Shown here piece by piece: positions 34,165-45,124 of a DNA stretch of 64,000 bases; within the stretch, counting starts at the first letter, position 1; every line of letters begins with the position of its first letter. The stretch spans positions 3,941,641 to 4,005,640 of the forward strand of contig JAVGWX010000019.1 in assembly GCA_036924085.1 (NCBI GenBank), read 5' to 3'. Source of the stretch: Ariolimax columbianus. Its lineage: Eukaryota > Mollusca > Gastropoda > Stylommatophora > Arionidae. The translations under genes and the position numbers were made by a program. Below the pieces are notes generated by a model. The model had not been told where the DNA came from. It worked only from the letters and a program-made list of their open reading frames with translations, and ran no database searches.

Positions 34165-34331
34165 TGCGTTTGTCCTCAATCTCCCACTACCAAACCCTGA
34201 ACGGGGTTTTGCAAGTAGCAGGATGTAGTCTGGAGATCGGAATGCGTTGTGTCGCTAGTTTACAGTTTCACGGCAATATTTGCACCTTTCAGTCCGACAC
34301 ATCCGTCTTCAGCAGCAGAACCATGTACTAA
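34165..34331 (-). mobile_element. SINE-B copy 3, 5'-truncated
   Basis: The minus strand matches only the 3' half of SINE-B: gctgaaga-cggatgtg, ctgaaaggtgcaaatatt, cgacacaacgcattccg and the terminal ggtttggtagtgggagatt plus gaggacaaac. The 5' half is missing, as is usual for incomplete reverse transcription. Confidence 0.75.
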
Positions 34332-34439
34332 AACGGTAATGATTGCACATACCTGGAAACTGGCTACGTTAAACAGGGTCAAGCTCTAGCGATGGTTTGT
34401 CCTAAATTGTAGGCCAAATAGCTTAATGAAGGAAGACAC

Positions 34440-35565
34440 CACTTACTTACTTACTTAGTCGCTCCTCTTCTACGGTGAGTTGTAGAGGTTTGCCAAAGAG
34501 AACGCCACACTGCTCTATCCACCGTCTTTTTCCTGGCCTCTTTCCAATCCAGCCCTCTATCACTAAGGTACTGTCGTATGTTGTCATCCCAACGTACTTT
34601 GAAACGTCCTATGGGTCTGCGTCCTTGACTTTTTATCTCTTATGACCGCTTTGGTATCCGATCTTCTTCCATTCTACAGACATGGCCAAACCACTGTAGT
34701 TGGGACTGCTCCACTCGTGTCTACAGGGGTTGAACTTCAAGATTGCTACGTATTGTCTGGTTACGAATCTTGTCTCTTTTCGTCACCTGAACCGCCTTGA
34801 GATATCTCATTTCTGAAGTTTGTAATTGCCTTTCTTGGGCTGTAGTCATTGCCCATGACTCACATCCATATGTCAGGACAGGTACATAGGTCGAACGGTA
34901 TACATCCATCTTTGTTTTCCTGCTTATTTCTCTTTTACTGAGGAAACCTATGTCTATTGCATGGAACAGTCTACCTGCTGCTGTCCTTCGTGCAGTTAAC
35001 TCCTCTTTGATTCCTCCCCTGCTGTCTATTACAACTCCTAGGTATTTAAAGTTGCTGACCTGCTCCAGTGCTCGTGTTCCCAGGGTTATCTGATGTCTCT
35101 TCTCATCTCTGGCGATCACCATGGTTTTTGTTTTGGAGTTGCTGATGTGCTTTCCTCTCTTCTTCAACTCTTCTTCCCAGACCTGCAAGTTGGTCTGGAG
35201 ATGTGCTTCGGATTTCGTGATCAGGGCCACATCGTCTGCAAATGCTAGTTCCGATATGTAACTTGGTCTCATCTTCCAGTACCCTACTTCATACTTTTTT
35301 GTCCGTTCCTTGCAGGCTTTGATGACTTCATCCATGAGGAGTATGAAAAGGTACGGTGATAGAATGTCTCCCTGTCTTACTCCGCTAGTGGTCTTGAACT
35401 CTCCTGACTTTTGATTTGATGTCCGCACATAATTTATGCATGTTTTATAGAAACTCTGGCAGAGAGCAGGGTCCTGGGATGTTCTTCCTTGTCAGGCCTT
35501 CCCAGAGTTTGTCCCAAGGAACTTTATCAAATGCTTTCTCCATATCCAATGAAGACACCTCATGA
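34440..35565 (-). mobile_element. 5'-truncated LINE with well-preserved RT domain and TAAG tail
   Basis: The minus strand begins near 35560 with SLDMEKAFDKVPW (RT motif A). A frameshift near 35450 follows, then an open frame from 35428 to 34721: GVRQGDILSPYLFILLMDE (residues 16-34), catalytic LAFADDVALI (61-70), NFKYLGVVIDSRGG, SYVPVLTYGCESW-like block and MRYLKAVQVTKRDKIRN. After a TAG at 34721-34723 the frame continues with QWFGHVCRMEEDRIPK, GRFKVRWDDNIRQYL and AVWRSLWQTSTTHRRR to about 34460. The 3' end is a short TAAG microsatellite (about 34442-34458). The catalytic FADD is intact, making this the least decayed RT in the window, but truncation, one frameshift and one stop make it inactive. 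Confidence 0.9.
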
Positions 35566-36040
35566 AACGAAATTGTTCATTCTGTTGAGTCCTACAATTA
35601 TTGCACAGCTCATAACTATGTAAGAGCGAACAAGGAATATTGCAGGCAGCAAAACTTCTTAAGAACAACTTGCATGTCGACACAATAGCGGAACAAAGGT
35701 TGTAATATTATGTATACGTTCTCTAGCAGATACATACATTGCATATAGAAGTGAAGAAACACATTTATATATGTAAAATAGACTAGAAAAATGTGTATTT
35801 AACCTGGTCCAGCATGATATTCAATGTAGGGAATAAATGTTCGGTGTTTTTGTGTATAGCAAAGACAATAATAGCACCACAGTCCCATAGAGAACATGTC
35901 ATAAGTGGCAACTAACTGTTGGCATGTCATAACACCGGCCATGGTTAGGTGCAAAGATGGCGCATAACAGGCTGCGGGTTTACTTTGCCCTAGTGTTTGA
36001 GTCTACTAAGACAGACTCGCACATCGGTTAACCACCTTCC
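35566..36040. other. Unassigned spacer
   Basis: No supported feature. Confidence 0.4.
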
Positions 36041-36044
36041 GCAG

Positions 36045-36205
36045 CACGTGTCCCAACGCAGCTTAGTGGATAAGCTGTTCGAACCTAGCCCGATAAGCAG
36101 GAAATCGTCCTCTCGGCTACATTCAGCTTACACCAAAGCTGGGTCTTCCACAAAGGCATCTGTCATGTAGAAGTGCATGCCAACTAAGACTGACACTATA
36201 TAATA
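36045..36205 (+). mobile_element. Probable tRNA-derived SINE, degraded
   Basis: gcagcttagtggataagctg resembles a tRNA A-box region; caggaaatcgtcctc, about 50 bases on, resembles a decayed B box. The body gggtcttccacaaaggcat and an aataaatag end follow. Only one copy is in the window, so the family cannot be confirmed here. Confidence 0.4.
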
Positions 36206-36714
36206 AATAGTTGTGGAAGGAAAAGACAAAGAAGTTCTCAGAAAAGGGGTACTAAAAGCTGCTGTAAGGTCTGACAGGATTTCATCGCCATACGATGTCT
36301 GTAGAAGGTGCTACAAGTTAAACATTTACACAGAACAAACCTTTAAACCGCTAGAGGAATTGTCAGGTCAATCCATCAGGGAGCTGTCCATAAACAGTCT
36401 TAAATATGAGACTGACTCAGTTCTGTTAGCTAAAATTTAATAAGAACTTCATGAATTGATGTCAAATCAATCAGTCCAGAATATGGATTGGATATTAACG
36501 CTGAGAAAATTAAAACTATGATAGACAATACATTTCATCTACCGATATAAGTCAATGATCAACACTTTAACGGATGTTTTAGTTACTCTAGCTTGGAACT
36601 ATAATATCGGAGAAATCAAGAAGAGAATGTTCAAGTCTGGTTAAACTAACATGAGTCATATTTTGTCGTCCAATTGAGTCGCTTACAATGTTTTCATGTC
36701 TCTAACAAATGTAA
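36206..36714. other. Unassigned spacer
   Basis: A 75-codon plus ORF (36213-36440) is unrecognised. AT-rich elsewhere. Confidence 0.4.
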
Positions 36715-36719
36715 CAGTT

Positions 36720-36802
36720 TGGCTGTGTTCTGATCTCTGTAACAGATTATCTTTGTTTTGATTTCGGTAACATATTATCTATGTTCTGATCTATGTAACA
36801 GT
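36720..36802 (+). repeat. 27-bp tandem repeat, 3 units (locus 1)
   Basis: The unit is close to gttctgatctctgtaacaga plus ttatctt. The same motif forms the array at 38545-38718. Confidence 0.85.
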
Positions 36803-37727
36803 AGGAGTCGGAGCATGGACGTTAAGGACAGGAGTGATAAGGCCTGCGACTTTGGGAACAAAGATACATGAAGGTCACTCACCGTCTCGACACTAAGTCG
36901 ACAAAGGAAAACTGTAAGGGGAAGAATGTGTCTGGTACATGTAGGGGTTAGGAGCTGACCACTCTGGCGTTCCGATTTGGATAGTGGGGGGTTAGTGACA
37001 GACATAGGCCATTAGGTCTTGCTGCGACATTTTAGGGTGATAGGAATTCGGAGTGATTCGTTCCAATAACAGCTGGTTGGAGATATATCCAAACTAGAGT
37101 GATGTCTGGGTCAAACAGCTCTGATACTGCTTGAGACTATATATTACAAGGCAGACTGGCCATGGAGAGAGAAAGAATGAGAGTTTATCTCGCCCACTTA
37201 CTAGAATAGCCATTGATAGGCTGCTACTAGTTAGTAGGCTGTTGTATGGGTGTGTGAGAGATGGAATGAGTTGCAGGGTGAGTGAACCAGCATACGCCTT
37301 TGAGTCTCGGCCAGTCGCTTTATAAGGTGTGTGTTGGGTACCGTATGACTAGGAGAGATCTAAATATGGGTGTGGTGTGTACAGGGCACAAAGGGAACGA
37401 TGAATGTTCCGTAGTATGTGTATACGCAGGTCGATTGTGTGTGTGATCACATGTGAGTATAATTTGAACAGATTAAATGTGTAATGTCAAGATCACCTGC
37501 CTGAAGGGATCTGAATGTCAAATGCAAAGATCACCTACCTGAAGGAATTATAGTGTGAGTGAATGCACAGAATAACATAGTGAAGACCGGGTTGTGAGAG
37601 TGTGTTTAATGTGCACACAAGGGGAGGAGAGTGTAAAGGCTGGAACTGGGCTGTGTTAGTTGGGGGCAATATTCATAAGCTTGTGCTTACAACCTCCCCA
37701 GTAATTAATATTTATATCTTCTTCTTC
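36803..37727. other. Unassigned spacer
   Basis: No recognisable gene. A small duplication of gatcacctNcctgaagg lies at 37490-37550. Confidence 0.4.
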
Positions 37728-38315
37728 TTCTTCGTACGCTGTCACACGTCAACTTGATTTTGTTCGAAGAAAGCCGCTATCATCTTGAGGCTGTCGACAC
37801 TACCATAGAGCTTGTCTAGTGTTGGCACTGGTGATGGCCTCATGTGCTTTCTCTGGTCCTCGTATGTCGGGCAATTTTGCAGCAGATGTTCAGCGGTCAT
37901 TTTCCCTGTACCACATGTGCATTCGTCAGTGCCACCTATCTTTAGTTTTTTGAATAGGTGGTACCTCAGTCTGTTGTGGCCTGTGTGGAGTCTGAAGACC
38001 ACGACCTGCTCTCTTCTGTTCAACTGGTAATAGGCATCATTTGTTGTGTATTCAGTATGTTCTGTTTCCCATTTGGCCTTGTATCTGGCCCTAATAAACC
38101 TTTAGGACTCTTCGTAGGTCACACTAGAATCTGGTTGTGGTAATATTGCACCTTCTTTTGCCAGTCTGTCTGCCTCCTCGTTGCCTTGAATGTTACAGTG
38201 GGATGGAACCCACTGTACCACTACTCTTTTTGGTGGGGACTGCTGGCATAGTTGACAGAGTGCTTCTCTTAAATCATTTAGTTCTATATTTTTCTTGATT
38301 TTTAGTGCTATATTT
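37728..38315 (-). mobile_element. RNase H LINE, copy 3 (same family as 1-1618)
   Basis: The tail TTC run at about 37720-37735 (GAA on the minus strand) marks the 3' end. On the minus strand: ALKIKKNIELNDLREAL at about 38310-38260, VVVQWVPSHCNIQGNEEAD with catalytic His and Asp at about 38230-38180, then a stop. A shifted frame from 38023 reads RREQVVVFRLHTGHNRLRYH, CTCGTGKMTAEHLLQNCP and ends at 37742. It is strikingly close to copy 1 in protein and tail. It is 5'-truncated inside RNase H, just downstream of the TDAL motif, so it cannot be active. Confidence 0.85.
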
Positions 38316-38544
38316 ATATTAATATATATATAATATATGATCATGTAGTTACAGGTGTAGGCTGTTCTTTTTAAGTTATGTGTAATATGGATTATAAGTA
38401 TCTTAAATGTTGCTTTTGTTGATATTAATATAATAAATTTGCCACCTGCCATTACTGAGTTATTTGCTGAGTGTGGTTGTGTTGTGGATGAGGCGGATGC
38501 ATGTACTAACATTCTAACTACTGTGGAAATGCCTTACCCGCCAC

Positions 38545-38718
38545 ATATTATCTGTATTCTGATGTATGTAGTAATTTATCTGTGTTCTGATGTATATAAT
38601 AAATTATCTGTGTTCTGATGTATGTAACTGATTATCTGTGTTCTGATGTATGTAACAGATTATCTATGTGCTTATCTCTGTAACAGATTATCTATGTGTT
38701 TATCTCTGTAACATATTA
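38545..38718 (+). repeat. 27-bp tandem repeat, about 6.5 units (locus 2)
   Basis: Units such as gttctgatgtatgtaacaga plus ttatctgt. The same unit as at 36720-36802; RNase H LINE copy 3 lies between the two loci. Confidence 0.9.
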
Positions 38719-38875
38719 TCTTTGAACATATGTCTCCATCATTTCATCTTGAATTGAATATCCATATTTGCAGCCCATAGTCCTCTGAACATTCTTGTGT
38801 ATCAACACATCTCAACCTTCCAGTGACCATCTTGCTTCCTTATTTACTATCCACTATTAACTTCTGCGTGTGAAG

Positions 38876-39060
38876 AGGAGTGCGTGGCCGAATGGTTTCG
38901 AGGTCTGTTTGCCGACAAGTGGGGCAGTAATTCGAATCCCGGTAGGGCATATGTTGTTTTCTGTTAGGGGTGAAACAAAAAAACATAGCCATCACGCGAC
39001 GTCGACTACCCAAGCCAAGCAGTGGGACTTAAGTCGTATTGACGGTTTGTTTGTTTGTTT
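38876..39060 (+). mobile_element. tRNA-derived SINE (third family) or tRNA pseudogene
   Basis: gcgtggccgaatggtttcga fits a Ser/Leu-type A box and attcgaatcccgg at about 38931-38943 fits a B box. The body continues beyond tRNA length (gttaggggtgaaac, catagccatcacgcgacgtc) and ends in a tttg-rich tract. The cloverleaf could not be closed by eye, so a functional tRNA is unlikely. Confidence 0.55.
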
Positions 39061-39479
39061 TATTTATTATTCGTTTCTGTAAGATTAGCTCGTCTAACCA
39101 ACATTTAAGAACTCATTTTCGCACTTCACTGTCAGAATATTGTTACACAGAATATGTTACACAGAATATGTTACACAGAATATATATTTTTCTTACGCTT
39201 CTCAATTCTTTATTTTGTCGTTCCACCCCCCGCACCTCTCCCTTCCCCCGATCTGACGTTATTAATCTACTTAAACTACGTCGCCGAGACTTAGAAGGTC
39301 GTCGGTTCACCATTTATCAGTGGGTGATGAATTATGTGTGCCCTCTTGTGTTTGTCTGCCTCCAGTATTTTAGCCAGTGTTTACGATGGTACTTCTCTTA
39401 GAGTACCAACCTAATTTACATGACGGACTTTCTTTCATGTTTTCTGTTTGTACTTTGTTTAAATAAATTACATTTCTAA
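39061..39479. other. Unassigned spacer
   Basis: A short triplication of acagaatatgtt lies at 39147-39182. Otherwise nothing supported. Confidence 0.4.
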
Positions 39480-39945
39480 GCAATGCTATTTCATGGCACA
39501 CAAAAAAACGTGTCCAACATAATTTTCATGGCTTCACTATGCTACCAGTGTCAAACTTGGACACTGACAACAACAGATAAGAGAAAAATAAAAACAACAG
39601 AAATGAAATGCCTGAGGCGAATGCTAAATGTGACAAGATGGGACAGAATTAGAAACGATGAGATCAGGAAACAGATGTGCACTAAGCCAGTGCTAGACTT
39701 CATTAGAAAACAGCAAATTCAGTGCTTTGGATACATATCGCGACAGCAACACAGCAGCCTCCGACAGATGGTATTAACACTTAAATACAGCGGTACTAGC
39801 TAAAGGCCGACACCGCAAAAGATGGATTGACGGAATATCCAAGGCAGCCAGTTCCACCTTATACGAAGCGGACACCAAGGCGCTGTCCAGATGTCACTTA
39901 TACACCTGACGCCGAAAGGCAAACTAGGATTAGACAATACATAGA
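39480..39945 (+). mobile_element. LINE C-terminal relic
   Basis: From 39483: SLCYQCQTWTLTTTDKRKI, then TTEMKCLRRMLNVTRWDRIR, IRKQMCTKPVLDFIRKQQ and QCFGYISRQQH. This is the post-RT region of an endonuclease-type LINE (canonical YGCETWTL...RWFGH). The frame stops at 39803, while a shifted frame continues KGRHRKRWIDGI. Ends near a tagatagatag tail at about 39940. The RT domain is missing. Confidence 0.75.
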
Positions 39946-40734
39946 TAGATAGCTATTTCATATCACATTTCGTATTTGACCTTAAGAATGACCTTTTAAC
40001 TAACAAATGAGTTGATCTAGACCTCTGATGTTCAAGAATGTATTATAGAGCACGCCGGTCCATGTCAGAAATGATCTGTCGCGTCTTAACAATGTTCGCT
40101 GTTCCTCTTTAGCTCAGAGATATTACCACTTTTTGTTTAACTAACTTAAGAAATCCTTATTTAAAGATCCAATTAGAATTGTTTTCCATTTTATATATTT
40201 ATGTAAAGCATATTCTGTGCCAGTCATTTCTTGAAAGCAATTATGAAAGCTGATTAGAATGTCCTGTAGCTGATTAGAATGCTCTTGTATTTAACAAAAT
40301 AACAGCGGTTTCATCTAGATTATGACTTTCACCGCTTGTTTTATTGAGGAACTTTATAGTTTGTCATTTTCTATGTTTTGCGTTTAATTTTACGCCCTGC
40401 TAATTCAAGCATTTCTATATTGTTTTGTTTCGGTTTGTTTCCAATTGACTACACCGTCCACTGTTGCTGTAATTTTTTTGACAATTAACGCTAACATGTT
40501 TCTTGCGCCATAGTTTCTCTTCTCTCATTCATGCAATGCTGTTCTCCTGCCACTTTGATTTTCATTTTTTTATTTGTTTTTGTCCAAACTATTCATTTTC
40601 TCTCATTCATTTTATATTTTCTCCAGACTATTTTGTTATCCATCATTTATTATCTACTGTTTTACACGTTATCTTCATGGGGGTGGCCGGGGGTAGGGGT
40701 GGGGGAGGGCACCAGCTGCCTGGCACAAATCGAG
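39946..40734. other. Unassigned AT-rich spacer
   Basis: T-rich sequence with no recognisable gene. Confidence 0.4.
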
Positions 40735-41915
40735 GACAACTCTCTTGCACAAGAAGGGAGAGAAAGAGAATCTAGGAAACTATCGTTCAGTTACTCTCCT
40801 CCCGATCACCTACAAGATGTTTACAAAATGCATCCTTGCCAGAGTCCGAACCATTCTCGAAGAATCGCAACCAGTCGAACAGGCAGGCTTTCGGCGCTTG
40901 TACGGCACAATGGATTATATTTTAACCTGTTGCCGCTTTATTGAGGCAGTCCGAGAGTTCCAGACGTCCTTGATATTCACCTTCATTAACTATAAACAGG
41001 CTTTTGATTCGGTAGAACCACATTTTGTCTGGCGTTCACATTTGGAACAAGGTGTCGATCCTGGTTACATCAGAGTTCTCACCAACAGTTCTACCAACTG
41101 CACTACCACATTTCGTCCCTTCCAATTGTGGTACCAATTCAAAAGTGAGACCTCCAGGTCAATTCTATCTCACTGAACCTCTTCTCTACATGTTTGAAAT
41201 CAGTCTTTAGCCGATGTAAATAGGACACTTTTGGCATCATTATTGACGGCAGACGCCTCAATCACCTTCGATTTACAAATGACATAGTGCTCATCCCAGA
41301 GTCTTCAGCATAAGCCAACCAAATGATGCAGCTACTTGATGGAGAGGGTATGAAAACTGGTCTGGAGGTGAATGTCTCGAAGGTCAAAGTGTTGCGCCAC
41401 TTATGATCCAGTCTTTCTTGGCGAGGTACGATTAGAGGATGTCAACGAGTACAATAAATGTCTTTTCAATTTGGAGGATAATCTGGAACCTGAACTGACA
41501 AGACGTCGCTGCGTGGGTTGGCCGGTCTTCTCGTCTATTAACACGGTCCTTGACGCCTGTCCTGACCAAGACCTGCGAGCCTCTTTCTTCAACTCCACTG
41601 GACTCCCTGCGACGTGCTACGGTGCCGAGACGTGGACACTAACAAAATCACTAGAGGACAAATTGAGACTGACCAAGGTCTCCCTTGAGAGACGCTTGGC
41701 CGGAATCACTCTCCGGAACCAACGTATGCAAGGTCTCCACAATACTGACATAAGACTATTATCCTTGCTGTTCGCTGCAACATCCGAGATGCCTGTAGAG
41801 GAGCACTTACCACGAATTGGGATTCCGTGCCCAGGACAGGGTCCGGATGGAGACGACGTTGGGACCGGCAGCTACGCTGAGGAACGGGTCCTCCATATCA
41901 AGATTATTTATGTTA
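40735..41915 (+). mobile_element. RTE-like LINE RT relic
   Basis: From 40745: GNYRSVTLLPITYKMFTK, then QPVEQAGFRRLYGTMDYI, FTFINYKQAFDSVEP (motif A; the usual DYEKAFDSVE has lost its first Asp) and HLEQGVDPGYIRVL. The frame stops at 41176. At about 41240-41290 another frame reads IIDGRRLNHLRFTNDIVLIP, where catalytic FADD has become FTND. From 41420: PELTRRRCVGWPVFSSI, FFNSTGLPATCYGAETW and SLERRLAGITLRNQR. The arrangement and linker motifs fit RTE-type elements better than CR1. Active-site changes and stops show it is dead. Confidence 0.8.
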
Positions 41916-42107
41916 TATATTTCTCGTATCTGTGATATTATCTCTCAATCAGTTATGTCTCAGACCTGTTTTCTTTTAGCCCTCATTTCTGTTAGAAATG
42001 TCTGCGGATGTGTTTATATTTCAGCTATATACCTTAGAACATTTCTTTTCCTCACAAGCATAGACACACTCACATATTAACATCACACACACAGACACAC
42101 ATTTACA
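41916..42107. other. Unassigned spacer
   Basis: Contains a short ac-rich segment at 42060-42105. No gene. Confidence 0.4.
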
Positions 42108-43360
42108 TATATGAGGTTTTAAACCCGAATCCTCTTCAAAGTACTCTACATGGAACTCCACACACTTCTCCCAGTGGACCCTGGAACTCCACACACGTCT
42201 CCCAGCGAACCCTGGAACTCCACACACTTTTCTCAGCGGACCCTAGAACTCCACACACTTCTCCCAGCGAACCCTGTAACTCCACACACCTCTCATAGCG
42301 AACCCTGGAACTCCACACACTTTTCCCAGCGGACCCTGGAACTCCACACACGTCTCCTAGCCGATCCTGAAACTCCACACACTTTTCGAAGCGGAATCTA
42401 GAACTCCACACACGCCTCCTAGCCGACCCTGGAACTCCACACACTTTTCCCAGCGGAATCTAGAACTCCACACACGTCTCTTAGCCGACCCTGGAACTCC
42501 ACACACTTTTCCCAGCGGAACCTGGAACTCCACACACGTCTCCTAGCGGACTCTCGAACTCCACACACGTCTTCTAGCGGACTCTGGAACTCCACACACT
42601 TCTCGAAGCGGATCCGCCACTGATGGAAGCATCTCAGGATGGCCTCCTCGGTAAGAGAGGTCAGATGGCTCTTCACATTCCACATAATGTCTTCTCGTGA
42701 ATCAACGCGGGTCTCTTTCAGCGGAATTATCAACTTTGGGAACAGTCACCAATCTCAAGAAGCCATTTCGGGACAGTAGAGAGCCTGACGAACCAGACGA
42801 AGGTTGTGTTTGGCTAAGAAACTCTGAATCAGATGCGAAGAATGGGCGTGTGCGTTGTCATGTTGGAGCGTCCTAGACCCCGTTATCCAAAGGACCGGTC
42901 GTTTGTGTCCAGCAGCATTATGAAGTCGACGGATGACCTCTAAGTGGTACTCTTTGGTAATGTTTTGACCTTGTGGGGCGTATCCGTAATGCACAAGCCC
43001 ACGGAAGTCAAAGAAAACGGCCAACATGACCTTGACACTAATCAGCACATGCCACAAGGATGATGAATGTCATCACTGTGACACCTGGAGCTTGGTTTCC
43101 GGGTCGTACCACTTATCCCCACTTGGCGTTTGGCAAAATATGAGTCAACACCACTGCTCTATTCTTTTCGTCATTTCGTGGTGCATGAAAGCCCGACGGG
43201 TGCTTACTGCATTCAATTGTGAAAGACTGCCAACGACTGATGCAATCTGAGAGTGGGAAGGAATTCACACATGCGCATGACGGCATACCTCCCAGGACAA
43301 CACCCATGCTTTCCGCTGAAACAATTAACTTCGAATACTTTTTAAACAAACCTCGAATAG
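42108..43360 (-). mobile_element. Mariner element relic with an internal minisatellite
   Basis: A mariner-type terminal repeat is at about 43325-43360 (on the minus strand cgaggtttgtttaaaaag then tattcgaag). A worn opposite end, gaggttttaaacccgaat, is at about 42113-42131. On the minus strand the transposase is visible from about 43105: WYDPETKLQVSQ, two stops, then VKVMLAVFFDFRGLVHY (from 43035), APQGQNITKEYHLEVIRRL, catalytic-region QHDNAHAHSSH and YCPEMAS, where the third acidic residue is Glu instead of Asp. IPLKETRVDSREDI follows from 42733, then WNVKSHLTSL and CFHQWRIRFEKCVEFQ. The C-terminal end EKCVEFHVEYFEED is at about 42165-42125. Between these lies the 31-bp array. The N-terminal DNA-binding domain is missing. 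Length with the array (about 1.25 kb) is near that of a normal mariner only by coincidence. Confidence 0.8.
42150..42610 (-). repeat. 31-bp minisatellite, about 15 units, made from transposase coding sequence
   Basis: Plus-strand units contain ctggaactccacacac then tctcccagcg, with period 31. The minus-strand translation of one unit is RWEKCVEFQG, the mariner transposase C-terminal motif; because 31 is not divisible by three, the same unit is read in all three frames (EKCVEFQ, EVCGV, SVWSSR) as the array proceeds. Confidence 0.9.
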
Positions 43361-44300
43361 ATGCCTGGCATCGAGTCTGGATCCAGCGGAGGCACTCACT
43401 GACAACCGAATTGCACATAAACAAAACGTGTGCTACCCCCAGCCTCATACATGGCTCAGATACCTAGATTGTCCTGGAGCATGACCAGAAGCGCATCCAA
43501 GATGTCCACTTGCGCAGCCAGAGGCGCACTCTTGTCATCAACTGGAACGATTGAGTCCCAAAAAATGTTGATACCCACGTGGCACAGTTCTGGCTAACAA
43601 GTACACGACCCCACATCATGGTCGTCTGGAGCGTTTCTGGCTCATGGCCCGATTTCCCGAGGGCATCCCGGCCCACCAGTTCTTGAAGCTGACCATAAAC
43701 GCATTAGGGGAGGGGGGATAAGCTGTCCTTTTTTATATGGTTTCCATCTGGTGAATGGTTAGCTCTTGCTGGTCGACCAAAGGCGTACAAGAGACGCTCA
43801 ATAAGGTTGATGAATCAGAGGGTCAGTCCATCCTGGTGGCAAGTTGCTGCTGAGGAAGTTACGAACAGCACGAGCGTCTCTGTGACATCGTTGGACGATC
43901 AGTAAGAGCTAACCTTACACAACCATCTACAGGACTGACAGTCGATCACCCAGTACACGAACAAAAGGTAGATTGTTTTCCCACGAGGTATCGCTGTCTA
44001 ACTTACGTCAATGACCGTGGAGGTCACACATGGTACCCTCACTTAACCAGCAATTTCTTACGAAGCGACCACACTCAAGTCCAAATTACTGAAGAACAAT
44101 TTGAAAAAAATTAAATTATCTTTTCTTTTTTGGATTTTGTGTCCAGTGGCATTGTGTAAATCATCATTCACTGATTGTGTGTCCAGTGGCACGTTTTAAA
44201 TTAACCTTCACTGATTTTGAGTAGTTTAATCACATGATTGATTGATTCATTTTGAATGCCCACAGTAAGTAAATATACTTTTTCATAATCCCTGAAAATG
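43361..44300. other. Unassigned region, possible worn DNA transposon
   Basis: At about 43757-43800 a plus frame reads AGRPKAYKRRSIRLMNQ then WWQVAAEEVT, loosely like the start of a Tc1-type transposase. Nothing else confirms it. At 44135-44215 a short tandem pair with gtgtccagtggca occurs. Confidence 0.3.
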
Positions 44301-45122
44301 GCATTAAATGGCGAGTTGCAGCAGCTTTCCTCACATCCCGAGTGTGCGGATGTAGGTGAACCGAGGTCCTTCAGGTGGTTCTGCTGTAGTTGACTTCATC
44401 TGGGGATCAAGTCGATCCCCCCACCTCATAATCCTGGCTGACATGAAACAATCCGTTTCAAGGTAGGGCTGCGAGTAAGTCGAGGTGGTGGTCTTGGCCA
44501 GTATGATTTACCTGTATATATATGTATGCAGATAGATAGAAATAAAGAGAGGAACAGAACGAGAGAGAGTGGAGGGTTAGAAGATTGAGAACAATTCAGA
44601 AAACCTGTGTCATCTGAGTAATTTATCAAAACCTCAACTCCGATCAGAACAAGAATCCCACAATTATATATCACAGTCTTACACGAGACCAGATCTCAAT
44701 TATGTGGCTTTATCTTACACTCAAGAGATTCTCACAGTGCACCAGTTTTAGAAGACATATGAGTAATGCAATATACGATTTATATATATTATCATTTATT
44801 TTCACCAACAACTGGTGCATTGATTTGTTCGGCCTTAAAAATAATGTTTGAGATTTATCTTGGTAGGAGTTGTTGTATGCAGTGGATGGTGCTAGGGCTG
44901 TCGCTCTTGATGATTGTTGGCGAATTTTAGTGGCTGTTCTGTTATCCCAGAACATAGTAAAGAGGGAGAACGCTGCTCTCGTGGCTGTGGTGCAATTGAT
45001 TGGTTCTAGGCAGGCAAAGGATTACGTAGATGTCATTGATCCCCCCCCCCCCCCTCTGTAGAGGAGCGGCTGATACATTATGTTTCAAAGTGCAAGACGT
45101 AGACGTGAGATTGGATAATTGG
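44301..45122. other. Unassigned spacer with C14 run
   Basis: 44305-44400 resembles 55155-55250 (agctttcctNaNatccc; caggtggtt), a possible dispersed repeat. A run of about 14 C lies at 45041-45054. Confidence 0.35.
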
Positions 45123-45124
45123 CC

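Noticed and set aside
43740..43900. A Tc1-type transposase N-terminus
   Set aside because: One GRPK...AAEEV-like match only; no catalytic motifs or terminal repeats. Left as a possibility in the region entry.
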